DNA of 64,000 nt from Brugia malayi (lineage: Eukaryota; Nematoda; Chromadorea; Rhabditida; Onchocercidae), in NCBI RefSeq assembly GCF_000002995.4, contig NW_025062478.1, positions 13,202,001 to 13,266,000 of the forward strand, given 5' to 3'. The notes beneath the pieces were generated by a model. That model was not told the origin of the DNA, made no database searches, and worked only from the letters and a program-made list of their open reading frames with translations. Below, one piece after another: positions 12,470 through 27,077 of the stretch (position 1 is the first letter of the stretch; each line of letters opens with the position of its first letter). The translations under genes were made by a program, and so were the position numbers.

Positions 12470-14797
12470 TTCTACGGAAAACATTCTACCTGAAGTAGTT
12501 TTTTAATTATAACTTTTCTTTTAAACAAATGTTTGTTTACATTCGTACCAAATCGCGTAAGTATATGTGGAAAATTTGAATTTTTGAATTGTGAAAGTTA
12601 TGTATTAGTTCTTTTTTTTTTCAAAATTTTCCAAGGCAAGAAAAAAGGAATTTCTATAACTGTAAACTTTGTTAATTGTCATTTACCATATTTGAAAATG
12701 TTAAGTAGAAAAGAAAAAACCAGGTAGAAAGAAGCTATATTTTATCAACAGCTAACATAAGCATAAATGAAGTAAAATGCATGAAACTTTTGAAATATTA
12801 AAAAAATAATAATAATTTGTTATCAATATTTTTTCTATTTCGAATAAAACTGCTTATTGGTTTTAGTCTGACAAATATGTTAAGAAAAAATATACTTAGA
12901 TGAGATAGATATTATTAATATTTAACTGAAAAAAAAAAAAAAAAGGCTGGAAATTGAGGTAGTAATTGAATTATTGATTATGAAATGCTAACTTTAAAAT
13001 AATACTAAATTAATTAAACATTTTTTCCTTTTCTATTCTTACTAATTTCTCTATTATTATTTCATTCATTAAGATTTATTAGTTGATTGATTGAGAAAAT
13101 TAAGAATTACTCATCGAATTAATTATGATATCTTTGATATTGAATTTAACTTATTACAAGGTATTACTACAGAATGCTTTTAAAGTATTAGCTAAATTAA
13201 ATGCTAAACAAACTCTGATGCACTTCAAGATATTTGGTAAACAATTTGCATTAAATTTCACCAATTGTAATTTTTTCCCTGAAAAAAAAAATCTGAATAA
13301 ATTACTAAATTTAATAGTAAAATTTTGAGTTACTTTTTACGCTGATTCATTCGGTTTCACCTTTTTTAAATTGTGACAAAAAAGTTTTTTTTTTATTTTT
13401 TTTTCTTGAAAAACTATGTATGCTTTATCTAAACGTCACATTCATTTAATTTAAATAAAAGATACTAAAATTTATTAACTATTTGTATTATTTCATTGTC
13501 TTAGACCATGATTACTAATAATTTAATTTGCTAATTAACATAGTTGCTAATAATTCAGTTTACTAATTAATTTAATTTACTAATTAACATGATTACCAAT
13601 AATTTAATTATAAACCAAAAAAGAATTTAACAATCCTTCAATGTTTATTCGAAACGATAAAAAAAAAATGGATTTATTCATTTGATTCGTTCATTGATTG
13701 ATTTATTAAATTTGTTTTTCGATAGTTTTTCCTCTAATTTTGTATTATTATTGAAGGGAAGGATTTGTTCAGTTTTTATTTATGCAACAATTTTCATTTC
13801 TTATTTACTTATATTTTACTAAATGAATTATTTTTACATTAAATTTTTTACTAAACAAATTAACAGTAATAAATTGGGATTGCTTGAATGTTAGTTCAAT
13901 TTTGTTTTTTTTTTTTCAGAATATTTGCTAGTCTTAAATGTTAATTTTGATTTTGATTATTTACTTATTCATCCTCTCTTTTTTTTTTCAAGTAGAATTC
14001 AACCGATAAACTTATTTTACATCAAAATATGTATAATTTTATTTATTAGTATATGAGTATATAATTTTGCAATTCCTCTTAATACATTAAATTCTTTACT
14101 AAATAAATTATCTAACAATGATAGTAAGTTAGGATTGTTTGAATGTTACTTAAATTTTTTTTTTTTATTTTAGAATTTAATTATTTGTGCCTTTAAATGT
14201 TAATTTTAATTATACAGATTTACTTTTATTTTTGGAATAATGCAATTAATTTTTATACATTGCCATTTATTTATTAAAATTTAAAGTAACATTCAATCAG
14301 TCAATCAAATCAAATCAAATCAATGATTTTCAAATAAATTTTTAAGCAATAATTGCATTTTCTGTTTTTAAAAGTCATAAATAATGGTTAAATTTTTTTT
14401 TTCTTTTTTAATGAAAACAAAAAAAAAAAAACATGCAAGTATTGCTTAGAAATGAAATAAAAATTATTTTAATATCATTTTCTGTCATTGTGTCTCCAAT
14501 ATTTCTTCCTTTTCATTTCATTCATTTTTCATTCTACAATTTTTTTTTTTTTTTTTTTGTATTAATTGTAATTTTTTTTTTGTATGAAAAAAATTAGAAA
14601 TAATTTTTGAAAAAAATAAAATGAAAAAATCATAAATGCTTGCTTGATTTTTGAGAATTTTTGATGATTAAAAATTTTTGCTTATTTATAAAAAAGAAAG
14701 AAGATGAGAAATGAAAAATGTTGAATGTATTTTTGTCAGTCATTTCGAATTTCCAAAAAATTGAGTGATATTTTTCAAAAGATCAAAAAAGAAGAAA

Positions 14798-14831
14798 GAA
14801 AGAGGTAAAGGGTACCCTCTTTACCTCTTTC
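14798..14831. repeat. Perfect 13-bp inverted repeat, 8-nt loop
   Basis: Arms GAAAGAGGTAAAG (14798-14810) and CTTTACCTCTTTC (14819-14831) flank GGTACCCT. The core AAGAGGTAAA is shared with the hairpin 2.3 kb upstream. Confidence 0.85.
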
Positions 14832-17052
14832 AAAAGGACAGGTGATGATTTAATTAATTAACATTTTTGAAAGGAAAAAAAAGAAAAGTAAGCACATAAA
14901 TTTAGAAAACTTTGCACAAATCTTTTGTTTTATATAAGTTTTTCAAAAAGAAAAATTTTTTTTCACATTAATTTAACTAAATACTCAATAATTAATTAAA
15001 TAAATTTTACATTTCTTTGATTATCATTTTTGATTTAGTCAACAAATTGCATTCACTAATTGAACAAATTAATATGGAATGAATGAAGAAAAGAATGAAA
15101 AATGAGCATTGCAATAACTTTTAAAAACAATTAATAATCTATTCAATAAATTATTAAATTTAAAGCATTAGCATTTTTGAAATTAATTAAATTTCAAATA
15201 GTTTTTTTTTTCTTTTTTTTCAAGTATGCAATTAATTTTTTTTTTTGCTATGTTTTAGATAAATTTATTATATTAAGTATTAACTTGAAAATTTATTAGC
15301 TAACTATTAATTAATATAAATAATTAGCATATAAATTGACATATTGCACTTAACTTATTATCATTTAAAAATTAAAATTAACAGAAAATTCATATTGAAA
15401 TAATTCCGGAAAAGGAGAAAATCCTGTTCAAACCGGTACTTAACCAAATCTATATATTATAGCAAATTGACAGTCAAATTTATTGCCGTGAGAAATAAAA
15501 CTACAATGTTCCCTCAACAATATTCAAAAGGCCAACTGTTTCATCTTGATGGATCTTTTTTTCTTTTTTTTTAGGTTGACATGACAACAATTTAAAAAAA
15601 AAAAAACGTTGGAATAAAAGAAAAAAAATTCAAAATAAAATAATTTTAATAATTCAAATAAATTTTCATCAATAATTTGGTTAGTTTTAAAAGATTTCAA
15701 AAGAAAAAAGAAATTTTCGTTTTTTTTTTTTTCATTACAAATTTTATTATTTATTTATTTGATATTTTAGTATTATATGTCAATGAATTTTTCTTTTTTT
15801 TTTTTTTTTGCAATCAAAAATTTAATTAATAAAGTTATTATCTCTTCTTTAATTAATTTATTTAGTTTTTCAACTCTTAGCTAATATTTACATACTTTAA
15901 GTAATTTAGCTCTTAGAGAGAATTTTTTTTCTTTTTTGCTTTAAATTAAAAAAAGCAATAATTTCTATTACTTTTTTTTTTACTCTTCCATTCTCACTGA
16001 TAAATTACTTAGTAATTTATTTATTTTATTTTGTTTGTTTATTTTTGCTTCACATTTCTGTTTGTTATAGTAAATTAACATTTGAAAATCATTTATGTAA
16101 AATAAAATAATCGTTAAATGTTTAATACGAAAGTATCATTAGATATTTATTATAATTACAATTTTAAAATATACAGGATTTTATTTAACAGATATAAATT
16201 GGATAATTTATTTTAGGATAATGGATATATTATTTTTTTCATCCACTAGTGTAATAGGTGTAAATTTAAGTTATTCAAGTTTTAGAGTGGATTTTTATGA
16301 TATCAAAATTAAATTAAAATTTTGATCGATAAATTAAATGTGTAGAAAAAAAAAGAAAAACTCCACATGAGATGGAATTAATTTTTTTTTAAGTGTTTTT
16401 TTTTTTTTTTTTTTTGAAAAAAAACTTTGCTTTTTATTTGAAAATTTTTTAGTAAAAAAAATTTTTCAAATTTTTTTCCCTAAAATTTTTTTCTCATATA
16501 ATGGAAAGATCAACAATAAAGTTCTTTGAATTTTTTTTTTGTTAGGAAAATTGTTAAATTGTTTTTTTTTTTTCAAATGTAGTTCTAAAAAAAATTTTTT
16601 TTTCTTATATTTCTAAAACTTTTTCATTCCTATTACTATAGAAGAATGTTTTTTTTTTCCTCTTTTCTTTTAAATGAAAATTTAAAAAAATTTTCTCGAC
16701 TATGTAATCGGTAATTATTTTATTTTTAATAGAGTTAAATTTAATTGGTGCTAATTTTTCTCATTACTAACTTATCAGGTGCTATTCTTTATTAATTCTC
16801 ATTTACGTTAAGCTAATTTTTCTAATACATAAAAAAAAAAGAGTAAATTTAAATTTTTATTTCTGCAAATTATTTATTATATATAATCTGAAAAGGTCAT
16901 TACCGAATGAAATTTTTAAGAGAAAATATCAAAGAAAGAAATAATAATAATACTTTTTCCCTTTACACCAGATGTTTATATTTTTTTCAATAAGGCATCC
17001 CCATCCATTTAGTAAATAGTAGTCACTCGACAAGATTCCTTCACCTCTTCCT

Positions 17053-17210
17053 CCTCTTCCTCCCTTCTTCATTTCACCTTTCCTCTTCCTCCCTTCTTCA
17101 TTTCACCTTTCCTCTTCCTCCCTTCTTCATTTCACCTTTCCTCTTCCTCCCTTCTTCATTTCACCTTTCCTCTTCCTCCCTTCTTCATTTCACCTTTCCT
17201 CTTTTTCATT
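17053..17210. repeat. 29-bp pyrimidine minisatellite, five copies
   Basis: CCTCTTCCTCCCTTCTTCAT followed by TTCACCTTT recurs at 17053, 17082, 17111, 17140 and 17169 with no mismatches that I can see, then decays from 17198. It is embedded in a strand-asymmetric CT-rich tract extending to about 17330. Confidence 0.95.
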
Positions 17211-17739
17211 CACCTCTTCCTCCTCTTCTTCCTCCACCTCCTTCTCCTCCTCCTCTTTCATCTCTTTTTGCTCCTCCTTTTTTTCTTCCTCTTTTCCTTT
17301 TCATCCTTCATTCAACATTTCCTCTCTGATTGTCCTCAATTATTTTATTATCAATTCATTTTAACTCTTTTTTGTAAATACGGATATTAAATAGTGAAAT
17401 ATAAACAGTGTAGTATATACATTTATCAATAAAACAAAAAAAAATCGTCTTTTTAATTGATTGAAAAGAATTTTAATTTACACTATAATTAATAATCAAC
17501 AATTTTAGTTAGGAATGATTGAAATTATTTGAACAACAGTTATTATTTAAACAATTTCAAACTCAAATTTATATTATTTTTTTTGTTTTTTTTTTTTTTT
17601 TTTTTTTTTATAAATTATTGATAAATAAGAGATACATATGGGTGTATAAGTGTAAATGAATGATTTGTTGCAAATATTCATCAAATCCATGACCGAATAC
17701 AATGTGTTCATGCAGTTCGTTTTATGCAAACAGTGCATC

Positions 17740-18055
17740 GCTATCATTACCACTATCATCATTGTTATTATCACTATTATCATCACCATCATATGATACA
17801 TTATCAGCGTCATTATTATCGTCATCATGTCACCAACATCATCATTATCATCATCGACGCCACTATTATTATTATCATCATCATATTATCAGCATAATGC
17901 ATCATCAATGTTATTGTTATTATCATCATCATTATCATAATCAACGTCATTATCATCATCATGTCACTAGCATCATTGTCATCATCATCAAAGTCATTAT
18001 TATCATCATTATCATCATTACTGTCATCATCACCGTCGTCATCATCGATGATCAG
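17740..18055. repeat. TCA/TTA trinucleotide-rich tract
   Basis: Irregular CATCAT, TTATTA and CGTCAT triplets, similar in style to 2311-2640. The apparent Ser/His/Ile-rich frames on the plus strand and Met/Ile-rich frames on the minus strand are repeat products. Confidence 0.85.
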
Positions 18056-18283
18056 AATAATTTCTATTTATTGCACTTGTCGCAGTCATTACTTGTGTAA
18101 CCAATTTCAAATTGATTTAGATTATGGAAATTTTGCTTTTTTTTTCCTTTGCTATGCAAAAGGTATAAATTTTAAATATATATTTTTTTAAAAAATTTAC
18201 CGTATTATACTCATTACAAAAGTTTTAGTTTAATTAATTAAGCTAATTGCTTTTTTTTTATTTTTTTAATCTTTTTCTTTCTG

Positions 18284-18324
<41 letters not shown>

Positions 18325-21150
18325 AATTAGATGGAATCGTTTGTTAATTACTATTGTCAGTTGGAAAAATGAAATAATTTGCTAAGGCTTATTTTATTGC
18401 ATTCTTTCACTTCACTTATTGGTAAGCAATCGATTTGATATTATCAGTCGAGAATTATCATTCATTCCACTTAATTAATATTTCTTGTTTAAACAGTATA
18501 ATCAGGAGATATTAATTAAAATCGTTTTATGTTTTAAGTCGTTTTCTTGAGAAGTTGCAAATTATAGGATGTTATATATCTAATTACTATTATCTTTTAA
18601 TCATCTTTATTTTTATTGTAATTGTGATTAGTAAATATTATCATTATTATTGCTGTTATTAATTGCTAAATTATTATTATTATTATTATTATATTATTAG
18701 ATTATTCATAACAATAATCTCAGCACCTAGCCATAATAACAGAAAACGTCAAAGCTATTCGGTTTCCGAAATATTGTTGAACTAAATTTGGAATTGCTAT
18801 AAATGTGTAAAAATTTAAGAATTTCAAGCAAAAAAAAAAATTAAAAAGTAATAATAAAAGAAATAATAAACAAATAAGCAGCAATTATTATTTGATCATA
18901 TTATTATTTGAGCAGCAATTATTATTTGAGCAAAATTGGTAGATTTATTTGCATCTTCAAAAATTTGATCAATTTGATCGCTTTATTTATAATAATCTAG
19001 AAAATGCTTGAAAAAAATATTTCATATTTTCCATTTGATAATAATAATTAAAAATTCTTAATTAATTCTAGCTAACTAATCTTATATTTCAAACTAAAAA
19101 AAAAAAGGTTTAAAAAGTAAAAGAAGCAATTTGTTTAATTAAACTAAAACTTTTGTTAAATGGAATATTCCATTTTTAGTCGTATATTTTCAGTCCAAGA
19201 CTTAGTAAATTTTATTCATCAAACAATAAATTATGTATGACTAAATTGATTATAAAAAAAAAAAATGGATGATTTTATTTTGTTTTTTGCAAACTAAATT
19301 TTAAGTTACTATTGGAAAAATACTTTTTGTTTTTTCGGGTTAATATAATACTTAAATTTGAATTTTGAAAATTTCTATTAACACTGATGATATTATGATT
19401 TTGAAAAAGTGATGCAATATTGGTGTCATTTTTGAATTCATAAATATTAAAATAAGGACCTCTATTCTTCCTTTTTTTTTATTGATTTTTATTTTCATTT
19501 TGGAGCGTTTTTTTATTGATATCTTGTTGAATTTTTAAACTAAACTTTTTTCTGCTTTATTTAAATCTTTGATTGATAAATTTAATGAAATGATTGCATA
19601 AATATATTTTAAAACTTGCTTCAATTAGAAAAATTAATAGGTAGTTTCAAATTTTTTAATGAAATTTTTTCATTTTCTTTTTTTCTTGAAAAAAAAATAA
19701 AATAAAATTTGAAATGGTAACAAATAAAATAAGATGGCATATTAATTAATCATTATTGATCTTTAAAATGCACTATCCTATGAATTTACCCTGTTTCTTC
19801 TTTTTTTTTTTTTTTCACTTGATAAATAGTTTACTTTTTCAATAAAATTCTCTTAATTTTAAATCTATTCAATTTTTTTGAATTTTTTATATACGAAATT
19901 TGTTAAATACTATTTTATTTGATGTGATAATTAATAATAGTGATTGAGTATGATTAAAGTTTTAACTGATAATATTAAATTAATTAATTAATATATCGAA
20001 ATTGATAGTTAAATTGTAAAGAATATCAATAAAGTGCATGTATATTTACATCTTGCATACATTATGCAATAATTTTCTTATTTTATTAAATTAGTTATAA
20101 ATTTAAAAGAAAGGAAAGGGACAAATTCAAAAACCATAATTCATTTAATTGGAGCAATTTTTTAGTAATTGAATAAGTGAATATAATTAACAATATTTTA
20201 TTATTATTATTATATAATTAACAATATCTAAACTGATCTCAAAATAAATCATTTCTTATTTTATATTCATAAATTTTATGCTAATAAAAGCATTTATTCT
20301 CTTATTTTTCGCAAAAAAAATTTTTGAAATTTTATGATGAATAATAAAATTTCATTAAGTTTACTTTTATTAACCAGGTAACAAAAAATAAAAAATTAAT
20401 GAAAAATATATCATTTAACTTTGTATTTGAATAAATATTTGTTAATTTGATTTGAAAAATTTTTTTCACTTTTCATTTGCCAAATGAAAATATGATTATC
20501 ATTTAGGACAAGGTTGCTAAATTTCATCTTTACTAAGAAAAAAAAAGAAAAGAAATTAGGTCAAAATTGTTTGTAAAATGCATTGGACATAGATTAAGTC
20601 TTTTTCTCTTTTTTTTTTCTTTTTTTGCTTAAAAATTCCAATTGCATTCCATTTTATTCCATTTCATTTCATTTCATTTTTGAAATTTAATTAGTAAGAA
20701 TTATTGAAATGAATAAATGCACAAAATCGATAGCATTTTTATGAAGTAAAATTTTGAGTTATAATTGAATAGAAATGAAAGAATTGAAATAAATGAGATT
20801 GTTGGATAGCAATTATTAGATAACCATTTTATAACAAAAGTTCAAAGATTATTTGTTTAATTCAAAATTTTTCGCTGTTAAAATTTCCTTTTTTCCGGAT
20901 TTATACGAAAATCGGATTATCAATCTTTTCATAAGAAAGAGATAGTAATGAGTAGCGAAAAAGATAGGAATGGAATATTTGAAGAAAAAAAAAAAATCTT
21001 TTGATAAATTATATATTTCATACAATTATTTGATATTTTTAAATGAAATCAACTATTCCTAAATTCTTATTATTTGCGCTAAAATTACTCGTAGTGTTTT
21101 TAATTTTAATTTTTAAAAAATTTATTTACATGCCAATTTTATATTTTGCT
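18056..21150. other. Gene-free AT-rich stretch
   Basis: I see no gene. It contains one of the longest homopolymers in the window, 32 A at 18291-18322, and a short (ATT)n run at about 18672-18700. Confidence 0.6.
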
Positions 21151-21157
21151 AATTAAC

Positions 21158-21202
21158 AATAATAATAAAAATAGTGATAATAATGATGGCAGCAGCAGCA
21201 GC

Positions 21203-21269
<67 letters not shown>

Positions 21270-21420
21270 GTAATATTAATAACAGTAATAACAACAATGA
21301 TAGTAATAACAGTAATAATAATAGTAATAACAACAACATCAATAATGATAATAAGTAATAATGATGATGGCAGTAATAGTGATAATAATAATAATAACAG
21401 TAATAATAATAATTATTTCG
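21158..21420. repeat. (AAT)n microsatellite
   Basis: A nearly pure AAT run (21200-21268) is flanked by AGT/AAC-interrupted triplets. The long poly-Asn, poly-Ile and poly-Leu frames over it are repeat artefacts. Confidence 0.95.
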
Positions 21421-24400
21421 TTTGTAAATTACAAACTAAAAATTGCATTTTGTTGATAACTTAACATCATTGATCAAGAAAATTAGAGATTTTTTGTTTA
21501 ATTGAATTTCCATTTATTTGTTCATTTTATTTTTCACTTAACATCACTTTTGAAAATAAAAAAGGTGAAAAATCTATTTATATGTAAAGAAGTTTTAGGG
21601 AAAAATAAATTGCACTTATGTTTTTTTTTTTTTTTTTTAATTTTTTGCTTTTTTTTTTTTATTTTAGATAAAAATCAGAAATTCTTATTGAAAATTTTTC
21701 ATTTTTTTTTTCTTTAGAAATATTTTAGTTGAAAAAAAAAGAAAAAAATAGAAAAATGGAATAAATATAAATTTAAATTAAAAGAATTACCACGAGTCTT
21801 GTCAAATGATCGATTATTCTTTTTTTTTTTTTTTTAATTTCAAAAAGAAATAATTAAAAATGAAAAAAGAAGAAAGGAAGGAAAGATTATTAAAGATTCA
21901 TTACAGTTTTTTCAAAACTTTTACAATCCCATATTTATATTATTTACATAAAAAAAAATATTTATGTACAATATTTTGCATAATAATTAATCATATTTTC
22001 TATTTCAACTTTCCTTCTATTCATTACCCATTTCTTTTTTTTAATAAATTAACTTTGCTAAATTTTAATTCGATTCTTTTTCTTTTTTTTTATTATTCTA
22101 TGCTGCAAAATTGAATTTGATGACTAATGAAGAGAAATGCATTAATAATATCTCAATGACGTTATGCTATTTTTAAATGATAAAAAATGAAATGAAAATT
22201 ATAAAAGAAAGGAAAAAAAGAATAAAAGATTAACCATTTCCTTTTTTCAATTCAATTCATTTCATTTATTTATTTCCAATTTTTAATTTTTCTTTTTTTC
22301 ATTCCTTTCTGTTCTAATTTCTTTCCTTATCATCAATCAGTATTTAGTATATCTTTTGACTTATTTTAAATTCATAACAAATTATATTTACTAGCATTAT
22401 TGCTACTTTTAACTTTAATAAATAGTCAATCAAATTCGATGTATTATATTTTTAAGAAATAAATTATTTTTCATTTAAATAATTTTCTTTTTTAAAAAAA
22501 AAGAGAGAATTTATGATTGTTGACTGAAATGAATTGAAATAATTGTTAGGTAATTTTTTTTTTTTTTTTAAAGCAAAGAAATAAAAACATTATTACTAGG
22601 TAATTAAGCATTAATTATAGCATAAATAAAATTATATTTGATGCTTATTAGAAGTGAAAAGAAGAAATAATTTAGAATGTTTGTCATCAAAATATTCCGC
22701 TTAATAAACTTTAATAGTTTATTAAACATTTAAGATAATTAACAAATACTTAAGAATACGATGATAATTTCTTGATTTGTTTATAATAATTTAAATTTAA
22801 AAAAAAAAAAACATCAAATCATTGCTAATTAGTTTATTTAAAAGCTTTTTTTTCTTGTTTTTTTTTTTTTTTTTTTTTTGTTAAATTTTAATTTCTCTTT
22901 TTCCTTTTGATCACAATAAAAGATATACATTTTAGTCTAACAAAAAATACATTAATTAATTTTGTTTTTCTTTTGCTTTTTTTCCGTCAATATTTCCTCA
23001 AAATTTTAATTTATTAAAAAATATTGAAAAGAAAGAAATTAAAATTTAACAAAAAAAAAAGAACAGAAGAAAAAAGAAAGAAAAAAAAAAGAACAAAATG
23101 ATCAATATTTATAGAAATAATTGATATTAATTATAATAATCAATAATAATAAATCGATAGTATCAACTTTCTACATATTTTATCAAGTGTTATCGATTTT
23201 TAATTGAAAATATTTTTTAAAAATGTCTGATAGATATAAAATAGAGCAATGAGATTTATCAAATTTATACAATAAGTAAATTATTTTAATTTTAGCAAAA
23301 TAAATAATTTACAATTTTCATTTTTCATTTTTTTTTTTTTTTTTTTTATTATAACATCTACAAATACAATAATTGATATAATAAGGATGCCACAGTGATA
23401 AGAAAGTGAAAAAAATTTTTGAATTTTGCAATGCATTTAATTTTATCAGCAATTAGTATACAATATGAAATTAAATAAAATTAAAGAAAATAATTTATCG
23501 AATAATGAATTGAATTATTCATTAATTAATATACAAAAAGGTATTTTCTTTCTGCTGTTTTTTGCGTAATCATTTAATTATTACTTAAAACATTTGCTTA
23601 ATTATTTATATAATTACATCCTTTATTGTTTACTCATTTCATTATTTAATTATTTCAGTTAATTCATTAATTTGTTTTTCTTTTCATTTCATAAAAAAAG
23701 AACAACAAAAAATAATAAAATAAACAAATTTTTACTTACTTTTTTATTTTCTTTCATTCATTTATCATTCAACTAGCTGAATCAGTATTATTTCATTTAC
23801 AAAATATTTCAGCTTTTTCTCTTTTTTTTTTTAAATGTTTCAAGCATCAGATTTACTTTTTTTTTTTTTTTTTGTCTCCTCAAATGAATCATTGAGAGGA
23901 AAACCATCTGTTAAATAAATAAATTCTCACTATTTTTCAATAAATAAATTCTCACTATTTTTCACACTATTTTTCGCTTCATTTTATCTTAAAATAAAAA
24001 TGAAATAATTCATTTAGCTGATATTAGCATATAAGTGAAGCTTATAACTGATAATATCATCTATTAAAATAAGTTTTCCGGAACAACAAAAAAAGACGAA
24101 ATGATTAACTTTATTTTTTAACAGTGCTTTATCAATTTTTTTTTTCTTTGATATTTTTAAAAAGTTTTTTTCTTAAAAAAATATGTATATATTTACAACA
24201 ATTTCAATAAAATATTTATGTTTTCTTTCTTTTTCACATGCAAAATGAAATAATATTTTTAGTAGAAAAAGAAAATTATTTTTTTTTAAAAAAAAAAAAT
24301 TTAGTCATTTTCCTTTTTTTTTTTTTTTTTATTTTTCTTTTCGATATTTTTTAAAGAAAAAAAAAAAACAAAATAGAAAATTATAAATTTATTTCAAAAT

Positions 24401-26079
24401 TTTAATATAATATTTTAAAATGAGGAAAATTATATAAATATAACTTTTTTTTTGAAATTTTTACTATTCTTATTTATCTCTTTTTTTTTTCTTATTAATA
24501 TAAAAAGAAAAAAAAAAGCAAAATATTATATTTACATTTTTTGTTTGTAAAAAAAAAAAAAAAAGCTGAAATAATTATCGCAGTGATCCATTTACATTTG
24601 ATGATACCATTATTTCAGTATCATTTCGTTTCCTTTTTTTTTCTTTTTACCACCTTTTCTCTTTCATATTTCATACAAAAATTTTATGCCTTTTCATCGT
24701 TTCTTTTTTTTTTTTTCTTTAAAATATTTTATACATTAATTACATTACCTAATTTTTCTTTTTTTTTTTTTTTCAAAAAAAAAGAGACAAAATTCCTTGT
24801 TTTTTCACTTTGTAAATATAATTAATTAAATGTTTAATGAAAAGTTCATCAGTTCTTTTTAAAAACGTTTAGAAAGTTTCTTATTTTTTTTTTTGTCCAA
24901 TATTATTTTAAATATTGTAATTATATTCGACTTGAAAGCGATAATTTTATCATTAAAATTTTACTTCATTAAATCTTATCATTAAACTTATTTACTTTAA
25001 ACTTATTTGATATTTAAATTTTAAACTTGTTTACTATTAAACTTATTTAGTTTATCATTAAACTTGTTTACATATCTGTTATAATAGTGAAAGAAGGATA
25101 AAAATAAACATTGAAAAAACAAATAATTAAATTTACAAATATTTTGCTTAATTTATGAAAAAGAAGTAATTTTTGCATACGATTGAAATAAATAGCTAAC
25201 AAGTTAGCAAAAAAAGCTTTCAAAAATATTTTAAAATTGAAAAAATATGGTGAATTTAAATTTTTATATTGCACAGGTAAGTGAATGAGAAGGAAGAAAA
25301 TTTAAAACTATCAAATTGAAAAAATAAGTCTAAAAAAATATTGTAGGTATTATTATATAATACATTTAATTACTATGTACCATTTTTTTTTTTTTTTTTT
25401 TGTAAAAGGAATCGTTTTTAAAAATTTTTATTTCTTTTTTGAAAACTTTAAAAAATTCGAAATATTATATATATATTCTTCTTTGTGTATATTTATTTTA
25501 ATTATAGATATTTTACAGTTGCATAATTTTATTCCAAATTTACATCCATTTATTAGTTTTCATTATTTGTTAACAAACATACTACGTTTTTTTTTTTTTT
25601 TTTTTTTCTTTCGTTATTTTTATTTGATATAAATATGGGAAAAAAGTTTCATTTAAAATTTTTCAAATAATAATTATTTACAGAAATTTCTTTCATTTCT
25701 TCTCTTCTCTCTTTTTTCTTTTCATTTCTATTCAATATAATATATTTAAAATATAAACTAGCATTTGATTATATTCTTTTAAAATATATATAATGTTAAA
25801 TCTCAAATTTTACTTTTACTATTATGCGAGAATAAATTTTAATGCTGTTTTATTTTCTTAATTTCTTTTATGCTACTAAAATTATCAATCAAACTACACT
25901 AATTTTTTTCAATATTTTAAAAATATTATATCAGATAAAAACAAGAAAATAAAATAAGAAAAAAAATGAGAGAGAAATTCCTGTAAATATTCTATTAACT
26001 ACTATTTGAAAAAAAAAAGTAAAAGTTTTTTTTTTTTCTTTTCTTGGCTAAACACATTACCTTATTGACAATAGTTTAG

Positions 26080-26126
26080 AGCTAATGAGCTAATGAGCTA
26101 ATAAGCTAGTGAGCTAATGAGCTAAT
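26080..26126. repeat. 8-bp tandem repeat, six copies
   Basis: AGCTAATG is repeated six times, with variants AGCTAATA and AGCTAGTG. Confidence 0.9.
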
Positions 26127-26524
26127 CATGAAGTAACTATTTTTTTTTTGCTTATAAATTCAGATGGATAGAAAAGATGAAAAGATGAAAAGAGAGAAAA
26201 GAAAAAAAGAGAGAGAGATGGAAGTTTTCAAATTTTTTTAACTTTTTAGAAAAGAGAGACATACAGCTGTTTAGTTAGAAATTTTTTAGTTTACAAATAA
26301 TTGAAGCAGCATGTCAGCATTCTTATTTCAGGTTAAAATGTCAGTTTTTGCTTTTTTTTTCTCTCTCTTAATAGTTCCCTCTTTCTCTTCTTCTCTCTCT
26401 CTCTCCCTCTCTCTCTCTCTCACTATCATTTGCATTTCTCGATTTTTACTTAATTTAAGCAATTTATTAGATGGATAAATAATGTGTGTCAAAAAATGAA
26501 TTTGCTAAGCATTTATTCATTTAT

Positions 26525-26526
<2 letters not shown>

Positions 26527-26563
<37 letters not shown>

Positions 26564-27023
26564 GATTATTATTATTATTGCTATTATTATTATCACTATT
26601 GTTATTGTTATTATTTATGTAGCATTATTAATTATTAATAATTAACAAGTTAAATCAAAATCTCGAGACATTATTCATCAAATTCTTGCACAGAATAAGA
26701 GTCACAGATCAATAAAGTAATTGTTTGCCTGCATTTAATTAATTCTTCACTTTATAAATATAGCTAACTGTTATCATTATTTCCTTTATTATCATCAACA
26801 TTGCTATTATCAGTAAAATCGTTAACATATTATTTGGACGGCCAAAGTATATATTTATTTATTAATACATATATGAATTAAATGTATTTGTGTATGGAAT
26901 TTTTATCATATTTAGTATCAGTCTAACTACTGATATCGTTTTGCTAATGACTAAAGTGATTATCGTTTGTTATCATTCAAACGATTACAATTACCAGTGC
27001 TGGTAAATATAGATTTGTCGGCA

Positions 27024-27077
<54 letters not shown>
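26527..27077. repeat. Two (TTA)n microsatellites
   Basis: Nearly pure TTA runs at 26527-26600 and 27027-27077, separated by non-repetitive DNA that contains two hairpins. Confidence 0.9.

Larger units (their letters stand above)
11001..17040. other. Gene-free stretch with hairpins and a GTT microsatellite
   Basis: No gene seen in 6 kb. It contains a (GTT)n microsatellite at about 11750-11868, a short direct duplication CGTAAGTAACGTAAC/CGTAAGCAACGTAAT near 12123-12153, and two hairpins sharing an arm sequence (12445-12469 and 14798-14831). The rest is AT-rich with many A/T runs. Confidence 0.55.

Noticed and set aside
21139..21464. Poly-Asn, poly-Leu and poly-Ile open frames on both strands
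   Set aside because: They are translations of an AAT microsatellite, open in several frames at once, with no flanking coding sequence.
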